64,000 bases of DNA, from assembly GCA_947172415.1 (NCBI GenBank), contig OX359198.1:6789401-6853400 (forward strand), read 5' to 3'. Under the pieces are notes generated by a model, which did not search any database, was not told the DNA's origin, and saw only the letters and a program-made list of their open reading frames with translations. Positions 13,501 through 24,288 of the stretch are shown here, piece by piece. Position 1 is the stretch's first letter, and the number at the start of each line of letters is the position of its first letter. The translations under genes and the position numbers were made by a program. This DNA comes from Chondrosia reniformis. Taxonomy: Eukaryota > Porifera > Demospongiae > Chondrillida > Chondrillidae.

Positions 13501-16292
13501 TACCTATATCACAAGAGAGTACTGTATTACTGAGAGATATAAGCTCAACTTGGCAAGAGACTGTCATATCTACTGTTGTCTCACGGAGTGTTTTGTATGC
13601 AGTCTTTAGGTATTAGTCGCACATCTTCTCTCAGTGAACGGTCAGAGGATGGAACAGAGCAACCCCCTCAGGCTGTTCCAAAGGATATATTCTATCCTAA
13701 AAATATAGGTCAGTATCTGCACATATGTGTCCTTAGTATACAGTATATTATTATTATTATTATTGATTTAAGTGCATCATGTGTAGTTGCACACTAGGGC
13801 TAAATTTGCCCAATGCAGCACTATATATACAATAAACATTGACACCAGTTCTATATATACATATACGTAGCTTACATGCCTTTGCATCCGGTTAGTGTAT
13901 TAACTAATTCACTAATGGTAACTGATAAAATAGGCAATTCTTGTTCATAGTCACTGTCTCTTTATAATGTCTACACACGAATGCCTGTTTCCTGTGGTTC
14001 TACTGTCCTCCCTCCTCTTATTTCTCAGGGTCACCTTCTACCACTACACCACTTGCTACGCCAATGTCTGTAAAGCCAAACAGTTTCACTCAGAAAGATT
14101 TACTGAGCTTCTCTCAATCTCTTCCTTCTCCTACAAATCACCATCCTTCCTCCTCATCTAAAGGCATTCCTCCCCATTTAATTGCTCATTCCACACACAT
14201 AAATCAGGCACCAAGTCAACACCAAGAATTACAGCTCCTTAGGCCACTGGGCTCTCAAGCATCCAAAGCAGACCAGTTCTCTGATGTGTCGACATTGAGT
14301 AGAAGGAACTCTGAGGCTTTCGTGACTCCTGCTTCTTCTCCTTCCACCTCCCGAGAAGGGTCACCAATTCCACCGACAGGAGGGCACCTTCAGAAAAGTA
14401 CTCGTGAAACTATCTTTTGCAAGCTTTTGCCAACCTTTTCTGATGTTAAAATGACGCCAGAAGGTCATGTTCCAACAGAAATATTTTTAAAGTCTTCTAG
14501 AGCCTTCCTTCCCATATTTGGTAAGAGCTCATTGTTGCCATGCAACATAAGCTGTTGTTTGTGCAGTATTTGTCTTTCTCTGACAAGTCTTAGCACACGT
14601 CATTTACACTGTATCAAGTACATAAGTCGGCAGTAGTCAGTGGTTATTTCAGAACAATGATTCTGTTCTTGTGTCTACAGATGCTCTGAGTCCCACTGTA
14701 TTTGCTCCCATCAGGAACAACATTAACGGTGACATTAACAAAGTCTTGGCAAAGTACGAAGAGAACCCGACCAATTTTTCAACACTTCAAGCACTAGTAT
14801 TACACGATCTGGAATCAAATCCTTACTATAATCAACCCGGTTCAGCAACAGATGCTCTTCTCTGGCTAAAGAGGTACAGAAGTTTGTAATAAGCTGTACA
14901 GTAATTGAATTGTTTGTTTCTCTGTTGATGTGCTTACAATGGTACATGTATTAGATAGTAAAGCTAGAATTTATTTTAATAATAATATACGTATGTATAA
15001 ATTTATAATGATTTGTTTAAACCTACCTTAATGTACATACCAAGTCTTTCCATGAATTGATAGCGTGGTATTTTCATATTGTAGTTGCTCTATAAAAACT
15101 GATGTTAATTTGGGCAGTTTCAATTTCCAAGTTTTTGGATTGTATTTCCTTTTTTGTTCATGTGATAATGTACACACATGTTCTACCATTAGAAAATAAA
15201 AAAGGTTTTGATTAAGTTAGCATAGGTAATTATCAATTTTAATCTTGTATATTGAATCTAATGTAAATTTATGGAGTGTATTATAGTAGTGCTAAGCATA
15301 TATAGCAGAAGTTGATTTCTGTCATGTTCTCTACTTTTGTGATTTCAGATCTCTTTATTTCCTTGGACTCTTTTTACGCGAAGTAGTTAATGGGGAAGAA
15401 GACATTGGCGTAGCAGCAGGTAATTCTGTTATACCTCTCTTGATATGTGTATCAACTACATCGCCATTCTTCTTTAGGAAAGGCCTACACTCAGAGTCTC
15501 CGCCCCCACCATGGCTGGCTTGTTCGTGGCATATTCAATGTGAGTTTTACACCTCACAATATTGCGTGGCTGTACATAACCATTGCGTGTCATATAAATG
15601 ATCAAAACACAAATTTTAATATGCATTGAAAAGACACTATGGAAGTTTATATGAGTATAAAGTCACTGAAGAAGACCCCCAGGGTCGAAACGTCTGGCAG
15701 AAAGAAGAATCAGAAAAACTGCGTCTCTAGACGTCCCCAAAGTCGAAAGATGACCCTCTCCAAAGATAATGAAGTTTTCTTTCCTGCTCCACTGGGCCTG
15801 ATGGCATTTTAGACCTTATATTTTCAAACTTGTGCTGAAACTGTTTCTGAGAGTTAAAAGATTAAATATTTTGTTGGCATTGTTTGCAATTGACTGTGGA
15901 AAAGTTGTTACCTAGCTGGTCTGTGTAGTAATAAACATGGTATACATATGTATATCCCTGTATACGTAGGTCTTTCAATTAGTGGATTGGCCAAATACAT
16001 ATAATATTCAAGACTATAATATTTGTGTCGTCCTGGATTATGTTTATTCTTCCATTGGTCTAGGAAATGTTACAGAATATTTGCCTGGCTTCTCTCTTAC
16101 TTGCAGTTAGCTGTGAAAGCGTTTCCCTACTATAATGACTTCTTAGTGCTATTGGGCGCCGAGGAGGAGGATGCAGAGAGCAAAAGAGTGGTCCTTGAGG
16201 ACATGAAGAAATACACAGACAGTCTGCTACTGCTGATGGATAACTTGAATGAATTTTTCATTGCTCGTGAACTTGACTCGCCAATAGACTAA
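10582..16292 (+). CDS. PLEKHA8: FAPP2-like PH + glycolipid-transfer-domain protein
   Basis: Ten exons join in frame: 10582-10642, 10993-11109, 11373-11653, 11850-11951, 13603-13708, 14029-14520, 14681-14873, 15349-15419, 15478-15539 and 16107-16292, about 556 residues (human FAPP2 is about 519). An N-terminal PH domain (residues 8-105) carries [18 protein letters not shown], the signature of the FAPP PI4P/ARF1-binding PH domain at the trans-Golgi. A Ser/Pro-rich linker follows, then a GLTP fold from about 350 to the end ([29 protein letters not shown]). FAPP2 moves glucosylceramide from Golgi to later compartments. Of the GLTP sugar-binding set, Lys407, Trp448 and His486 are kept, but the usual Asp and Asn appear exchanged (Asn400, Asp404). 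Intron 4 holds a 1.4-kb minisatellite. Confidence 0.9.
12125..13515. repeat. 29-bp minisatellite (about 46 copies) in FAPP2-like intron 4
   Basis: The unit tacctatatcacaattataa plus tagagtaca repeats every 29 bases; most variation is one A/G site (attataat or attgtaat) and cat-acc versus cac-atc. At about 12928-12985 the array is broken by a short AT-rich piece holding one monomer in reverse orientation (ctattataattgtgatatag). It lies wholly in an intron. Confidence 0.95.
15650..15780. repeat. Dispersed hairpin-bearing repeat (family member 1)
   Basis: Located in the last intron of the FAPP2-like gene. It contains ctgaagaagacccccagggt followed by cgaaacgtc, a stem-loop, then gcgtctctagacg and a copy-like tail ending ctctccaaagataat. 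The tail resembles 25930-26035 and part of 21040-21065. An element like ctgatgaagaccctcgtggt is found in reverse at 35250-35278. Confidence 0.6.
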
Positions 16293-16495
16293 TCTGTAAA
16301 CATTTTTAATCATATGTTGAATTTGTTTTAATGCATTGCTAATGTGAATCACCATGCATTGATCTTTGTAGTGGTATTTTATTACTTAGGACACTATTGG
16401 GCCGGCCATTTGATGCCTACCCTGATAATAATGGGTCTAAAACTGATCTGATAGCAATGATCATGGTTTGTATCACGTGACCAAAGCTCTTCAGA

Positions 16496-18317
16496 ATGAA
16501 ACTTTCTACTGTTGTAAGCTTAAATTTGCTGTTTCTAGCAGTCGCAGGTTGTCTTAATGAAAAGTATGCATCGAACACAGCCAATAACTGTTCAGATACC
16601 GCCAAGTTATACTACAATACGCTATACAATTTGTTTAAAGAAAACTTGGAATGGCGTAGCTATAAGGAAATGATCTTTGTAACATTGAAAGCAAGCTCGA
16701 ACGGAACGAACGAGACATTGCCGCAGAATGTAGCTGAAATAGTTTTAACTAAATCAGTAGTGTTCCTTCTAATAGAGGCTGACATCTTGAAGAACTTGAT
16801 TGTTCCCTGGTTGTCTATTCTGGGCTGGTCTTTCACCTACCCGGTAGAGAAGGTGACCTTGGTGATACCGCCAATCTACTGCGAGTTGGAGGGTCGGCAG
16901 GTGAGGAGACCTATATATTCAAGTGTTTAGTGAAGCATATAATATGAAATTGTACTACATAGCCATTCAATTCAACACAGATAATCCGTGACCACTTATT
17001 CATTTAGAAATTGGATAATGATACATTTAAGGACTAATTAGTGACCTTTTATATGTGAACCAATTTACAATGCAGTTAAACTAGCAATACAGTTTCAGTA
17101 TACCAAGTAGTCAACATTTAAGCATCTAGACCCAAGCTTTTTACTCATATGTACTGTCTGTATATTTTGTTGGGAAAATAAATATGGATGCTTTTCAGTT
17201 GTCCAATAGAAAGTGAAGTCTTGCTTTGCTAGACCACTTTACAAAATGGCAGTCATGCAATAGTGGGTTTGAAAGGAGACTACCGTATCTAAAATGTTTA
17301 GGTTTACATTATTTATGTTGTTTTTTTTTATAGGAAATTTACTGGACCAATTCGTTTGATCCTGACGTTGTGGAGCTGGCCGCTCAGAGGGCAGTCAGCC
17401 ATATTGGATTTGGTAGTACGGCATCATATTATGCAACTCTTTACAACAGTGAAGTAGTGAAAGGAAGAAAAACTGTTTTTCTCATTCTTCTCTGTGTCAT
17501 CTTGATATCTCTTTCTCTACTCAGTTGCACTCTACTCAGCAGACACATTGATCTCATAAATGGATACATCTTGAAATATGCTACTGCTGGACAGTATCAC
17601 AGCTTTATTGTGTTCAGTGTTGCATTGGGTAGCACGATGACAACCATCATTTGGTTTGTGTGGCTGACTGTTGTGTTTGTTCATTCAGAAGAACAAAAGT
17701 GGGAAATTATTGCTTCTCTCATCTTTAATGTATTTTGTTTTACATGCTATGAGGTTTCCATAGTAACAAAATTCTGTCGAAATAGAAGTTACAGAAACTG
17801 GCTCATCTCAGTACCGCTCTCAACTGCTGTTGGAATAAGTGCACAGTTTTTAAGTTTCCTACTGCCTTTTCTCACTCTCTGTCTCTTGGCTTGGCCATTG
17901 CTTACGACAGCCACTGTTCTCTTTGCTTACAGCCTCTCCTGTTCTGGTTACGGTTTGGTATTTGTGGTTCTTGTTGTGGCTGTACTAGTCATTAATATCT
18001 ACTTCAGAGATGGTGACAGGTGTATGCTCAATGTCCTTCTCACATGCAGAAATGTTTTACTCCTTGCTTCAGCTATGTCTGCAGCCACATCACTTGTCCT
18101 AGTAACAGGCTATCTCTTGGTCCTGCTATATGCTGGGATACATCAAGACACTTCTTCTGTCTCCTCCTTCATTCTTGGGTTGTTGACGACATTTGGGACA
18201 TCCCTTGTCACCTATTTGATACACAAATTGTTGCTGAGTTTTGAGATGAAGAAACTCAAAAGGACAGAGTCAGAGGATAAGCCTTTGTCACATTCAGCCA
18301 GTATTAATGATGATTAA
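16496..18317 (+). CDS. Orphan multi-pass membrane protein with signal peptide
   Basis: Two exons, 16496-16900 and 17334-18317, join in phase 0 to give about 462 residues. Residues 1-18 look like a signal peptide (LSTVVSLNLLFLAVAGC). The next 170 or so residues would be luminal or extracellular, with NCS and NGTNET glycosylation sequons. Roughly eight hydrophobic segments follow from about residue 175 to 440 (VFLILLCVILISLSLL, FVVLVVAVLVINIYF and others), and a short charged C-terminal tail (FEMKKLKRTESEDKPL). The layout, a soluble N-terminal domain then a membrane bundle, resembles receptors or channel-like proteins, but no conserved motif allows a family call. The gene lies 204 bp after the FAPP2-like stop on the same strand. 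Confidence 0.7.
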
Positions 18318-18651
18318 TTGTACTTAAGAATTCTCTTTGTATACAGATCCCAACATTAAGCCATTAAGTCCAAAGGGACAACCATAAAGACTGCTCGTGT
18401 GCTCACAATCTTCCCTTACTATATAAGGCTAGCATAATTGAGTTCATTAGATGAAAGGCTTACATAGCGATGGTGTAACTTGAGAGCGCCTAACAGCTCA
18501 GCAGGAGGTTATTTAGTGCAGAAAGTTGCATTAAATCAGTACGTGGTACTACTACTGGTATGCACAGTTCGAATGCGTGTTCTGTTACGCCTCCGCGAGC
18601 TAGGACACGTGACTATGACACTTTGTAGGATTAGATCTAGGACGACCTGTA
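18318..18651. other. Intergenic gap
   Basis: This stretch holds the 3' end of the membrane-protein gene and the 5' flank of the ALS2CL-like gene. I see no further feature in it. Confidence 0.45.
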
Positions 18652-21600
18652 ATGTCCTTTTCTGCATTTAGACGCAGTATAAAGAAGTCTGGACCTTCTG
18701 AAATCTGGATATATAGATATGGACAATCCAAGACTCGTGTACCCGCGACTCTTGATGTCAAGGATGGTCGCATTTTGATCAAATCGACGGACGACGTAAG
18801 CTTGTAAAGAGGCTGGATAGTGTAGCTGATGATATTTATAGTCTTTATTCTCTCACTCGCAGGAGAGCAAAATTATTACATTAAAGTTACTTACTTAGTG
18901 AATAGAAAAGCGCGACCAGTTAGCCACTGGCCATTTTGCCGTATTTCTCGTTCCCTAGCACTATCATCATACACTGACCTAGTGTGTATTCGGCCTAAGG
19001 CTCAAGGACGTCCATAATTGAGTTAAACCCTAATTTAGGCTTAAGAGCTGTAATATCGCGCAAGGAATATTTACAAATGATTGCTCGCATTCATTTTTTT
19101 CGATCTTCAATCCAGTCGTTTCATTGTAAATATAATTTCCAATTTCGCCAGTGTTTGGATTAGTGAAGCTTATTTTGAATAGATTGCTTTATTGCTACAT
19201 CTTAGAAATCAGCAATTGAGGAGAACTTTGATTGTAAGCTAGTTTGGATAAGAATTCTGGCCGATGATTCCATTGCACAGTTGAAGTAAGTATACGTGTG
19301 TATTGATATATACTGCATAAAATAAGTGCAATTTCAAATGTAAAGTATATTACAGCAATTCATCTTATTGTAGTCTAATTGAGTAATTATGACATCATCT
19401 CAGTTTGACCTATGGTTTTATTGAGTGGCCTAAAGGTGGCTGGATAATTATTTTATAACAGTGAAGAAGTGCTTGCTAGAATATTTAACTCTGTCACAAG
19501 GGATTGCCATTTGCAGCAGGAATTTGCTATATATACAAAGAACCAGAAATTGCACATTGTCCTTTAATATTTTCAATTTATTTTGAGAATGTATTCTAGT
19601 GGAACATGCCCTAATCCAGTGGTACTACTTTATTGGGCTGTATTAGGTGGGAGACCTCATTATCAAGGTTTAAAAGAATATATAAATATAACATAACATG
19701 TATTCTTGGGATTTAATGAAAACAATCGCTTTAATCAAATGACCATATTAGAGGTTCTAGTGAAGTGTAAGATGTTGTATGTAAATGCTGCTGCAACTCA
19801 CTAGGGAGGAATTATCTAGAATTTCATTTACTAGGAAATGCCAATATTTGTTTAGTTGCACTTTTGTATTCCAGCATATTATTGTTATGGAAAGTACTTA
19901 ATAAGAACAACCACACTTTCAGTGTTTTAGAATTCATTTACAATTTCAAAGGTCACAAAATCTATTTCATAAGATTAGGCAGTCATCAAAGAGATTTGAA
20001 TTTTTATCAATAGAGCTTTTTATTGTTAACTATGCAACTTTTTATTTGATCAAATAGCCATTATATTTACAACACGTGCACTAGTTGCCTAGATCTACAA
20101 TTGAAAGTCAATGGACAGAGGGTTTTATAACAATATTACCTGATTGATGTTGCAGGAATGGGTTTATACTGCTGACACCAGAAAAGGAATATTTACTACT
20201 CAGTAATTCTAAAAAAGAAAGAATGGCCACTATTCATCTGCTGTTGAGTACTATTGCTGAGCAGATTTTAGAAACCCCAAACTTCTCAGAAAGCAGAATG
20301 AGGTAAAATCTCTGTATTAGAGGGAATTGCGACTACAAATACTTTAAAAAATAATAATTTGATCCATAAACTTGCTAAATATGAATAATATAAAAATCTT
20401 TTGCTTTGGATGAGGATGCATATATCCTTTTCCCATTGGGCCATATAGTGGTACAGTGGAGGAATTGCTTGATCTGGTGAACATACGAGAAGGAGAATAC
20501 CTGTTCTCCATCAGAGAGGACCTTAAGGAGGGTCTGTACAGGGGAGAATGGGAAGATGGAGCACCTAGAGGGAGGTAGGTCTGTACAGGGGAGAATGGAG
20601 TAGAGGTAGGGAAAATGTTGTTCCAAGTATACGTTGTAAACACTGTAGCCTAACAAAATAAGATCAGGTGTGGAACTTTTCAGATTTAGACTGGATGTAT
20701 ACAATTTGTAACAATATTACTTAATTTTCCGTGTGTAGGGGCATTGTGAGGTGGACTAACGGAGACTTCTACGAAGGCGAGTTTTCTAATGGACTGTTTC
20801 ATGGGTAAGATAAAATAAGAGGTTATCATAAGTTGATATGGTCATAATTCTGATACCCAATTTAGACTTGGAACCAGAAGATGGTCAAACCATGAGCACT
20901 ATGTGTCGTACAATGGAGAATGGATGGGTGGAGAAATGGACAGCTATGGCGAAATGATGTAGGTTATTGGCAATATTACTGAAAGAGATCCTTTAGGTCA
21001 ATAAGAATGTTAAACAAACTGTGTCTTTAGATGCTAAAAATCATGAAATAATGAACCATGTCTGCTGATATTGTATATAAATAGTTATATTAAATTTATG
21101 ATTCTTAAAGTATGTATCCTGTAGCACAAATAATATTTAGATTCAGAGGTTTTCTAGTGTGATGAAATCAGACCCTATTCTTATGCAATCATTGCTCCAT
21201 GACTAGATGTCTTCCACAGTGAATTATATTTAAGTAGTCCTAGTTTTTGGAATTTAGAGAACGAGGTCTTGGCAGACATTTTTTCTTTCTTAATGTGTAC
21301 AGTCATAATAAGACTTAGAGTAGTGGGTGGACTGGTACGATATACATGGTGTCACCTTCCTGCCATTCAAGGTACTCTGATGGTAGTATGTACAGAGGGT
21401 GGTGGTGCAAGGGAAAGCACCATGGCTACGGAGAGCTTATCTGCACTGACCAGAAAACGCATAAAAAGTCTTCCTATTTTGGTGGCTGGAGTTGTGGTAT
21501 GAAGCAAGGTTACGGCATCCATGACAGTGAGGAGAGGTTGGTTGCTAAGTAACAACTTAGTAGGGTAGAACACACTATACATACAAACTAGTAATTTGGA

Positions 21601-23634
21601 GGGTTTGTTTGGGTAAGAATTGCCTTTATTATCTCCTAAAGTTGTACAAGATATATTGGAATGTGGAGCAGGAGTGAGCAGTCTGGTCAGGGAGTATTAA
21701 TCAAGTCAGACGGAACACTCTTAAATGGCACATTTAGCCAAGGAGAGATCCAGGCAAGTACACATCCACAGGCGTATTATACAGGTTAATTTAAGATTTA
21801 AACCATATCGATGTGGTCCAATTTAGCCCTCAGAGTGTAGTCAAAACAATCCCAGCTCTCAGGCTGCCGTTGACAAATGGGCTCCGCTGGTTACCTGCTG
21901 TGTATCATCACTGGAGAAGAAAAGGGAGAGAGGAATAGGGACTGTCCCTCTCTCTTTCAGCAAGGGGAATGCCCTAAAAGGCAGCTCTAGCAAGAGTGGG
22001 AATTGTGATAACCCAGGGGTGGAAGAGAGAAATGGAACATGTCAAAGTCCGTCAACACATGAAACTACACCAGTACCAGAGCCCACTTCCTCAGATTCAT
22101 CCATCGAACCAGAAGTAAGTACATACCTATGTGGGGCAGCAAGTGAAATAATTATTTAACAAGTTCTAGCTTTACCACTTTAATGATTTTATGCAACCAC
22201 ATCTGACTGCATGCCAAGCATCTCTTCCTTACCTTCCTATAGTTCCTCCAGTCTACCTCTCATCCACTTGGTATGTTGCTCAACAAGTGGACGATGTACT
22301 TTATAGCTGCCTACTCTGGGGAACGTGGTAGAAGAAAGGAGCTCCTTCCTCTAGCTGTGAATGATGTCAATTCAATAGCTAGAAGCCTGCAACATATTGT
22401 GAGGTATGGTCAACTTGCTAGTACATAATTTACGTTTGATTCACTACATTAACTAAGTGACATTGTATTTGTTAATTGATCTTTACACTATATAGTCAGT
22501 TTGTGTAGTTTAAGGAAAAAACATGTCATCACAATTGTTCAATCTCTTGTGTAGTGAATATTATCCTAAAGCTATAGAAGTTGCTGGAACTAATGAAGAA
22601 ACTAGTTTGTACAGAGTTGCTGACTACTTTGGGACTCAAGATCATGTCTGGCTCTATCCAGTCATCTTTCCTCTCATCACTCAAACACTCACCAGCTTAT
22701 ATGACACTGCCTCGAAAGAGAAGGATGAAGAATTCAACCACATATGTGAACTCCTGAGATCAAGTCAAGGAGGACAAGAAGAGGTTACAGAAAAGCTGGG
22801 ATTTAGCACGTGAGCAAGAGACTACACTCCTGAACTATAACTGAACTACTGAACCACAGCAATGCACCAACCTATTTTCACTTATACTGTCAACTAGTTA
22901 GTTTGCAAAATGACCAGTACTGTCTGTCTGACGGCAACTCAACCTGTTTGACATAGATGTGTGTATAATTGTATAGCCATATGAATTATTATATTATTTA
23001 TATTATTTATATTAGATTACACTCACTTAGTATATTGTAACTTGCACTGTATATAATGGTATATTTAAACATCTAGGGAATTTAAAGACATTCAGTCTGA
23101 TCATTCACTTGACAAATCTCTTGACATCTTAAAGAGGCTAAGCTCTGCTGCAACACCAGTCAGGAAGCTTTTGTTGATAAAGGATTCTTACAAAGTTCTA
23201 GAAAAGGTAATAACAATAGAGTCTGCATTGCAAAATATTTGTTGCAAAGATCTTGTAAGCTAATTTATTATCAGTAAATGTTGAATTTACTTGTAATATT
23301 CTATCACTAGGCTTGTGCAGTTTTTCAGCCAACAGAAAAGCCAACAGTTGCAGTTCCAACTGGTGGAGTTCTACTTTGTTCATTCTGTTTTGTATTGGTG
23401 TACTCCAAGTAAGCATATTCATAGTTATAGTTATCAGCATCTTTAGTCTGTCAACATATTCAGCACAAATCTTATGTCCATTTTTGTGTATTTGACAGAA
23501 TTAATAACATTGCCAGTCAAATGCAGTTTATTCAAGACTTTGCAAGTGCTGCCCTGACATTTGGAGACATTGGATTTGCATTTAAAATGTTCAAAGACTG
23601 CTATCATTATCTTCTGCAAAAAGATATTCAATGA
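18652..23634 (+). CDS. ALS2CL: ALS2CL/alsin-like protein: PH, MORN repeats, VPS9 (Rab5 GEF)
   Basis: Fifteen exons join in frame, about 663 residues: 18652-18795, 19206-19285, 20156-20302, 20449-20574, 20739-20804, 20866-20958, 21372-21536, 21651-21753, 21827-22114, 22243-22403, 22555-22809, 23077-23206, 23311-23408, 23499-23634, with one GC-AG intron (21754-21826). I count 14 coding blocks listed here; a further upstream exon may exist. The first about 115 residues resemble the alsin PH domain. MORN-type repeats follow (GLYRGEWEDGAPRGR, GDFYEGEFSNGLFHG, SMYRGWWCKGKHHGYGE, YFGGWSCGMKQGYG). A VPS9 region covers about 405-663 (LLPLAVNDVNSIARS, DHVWLYPVIFPLI). In alsin family proteins VPS9 activates Rab5 on endosomes. 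The RCC1 and DH parts of alsin/ALS2CL are absent, so the protein is shorter than human ALS2CL (about 950). Confidence 0.85.
20980..21070. repeat. Degraded member of the dispersed repeat family
   Basis: In an intron of the ALS2CL-like gene, aactgtgtctttagatgcta then aaaatcatg resembles the centre of the element at 25930-26035 (aatctgtgtctctagacgctaaaaa). Only this core is recognisable. Confidence 0.4.
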
Positions 23635-23874
23635 AACCATTCAATCCTTTGGCTTTTTTGTATATATTATAGTGGAAAACGATTACATCATAAGTATCCA
23701 TGGAAACAACAAAATGGCTACGTCCTGGGTATTGTTATTTATACTTTATCATAAATTCATGCAATAACGGTAATGGAAATGCCTGAAACAGTTGATTAAT
23801 AGTACAACATACTACTATAGACATGTACTTCATAAAGAAATTTGTAATGGGTCATTTAAAATGTTTATACTAGT

Positions 23875-24288
<414 letters not shown>

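Noticed and set aside
12125..13515. Regularly spaced repeat that could suggest a CRISPR array
   Set aside because: Units are contiguous with no unique spacers, and the host is eukaryotic; it is a minisatellite in an intron.
15661..15690. Annotating the hairpin as a hammerhead ribozyme
   Set aside because: Core boxes are present, but an extra base precedes stem II, and stems I/III and the cleavage site were not demonstrated.
23163..23640. Minus-strand frames near the ALS2CL 3' end
   Set aside because: They are antisense to VPS9-region exons and carry no motif.
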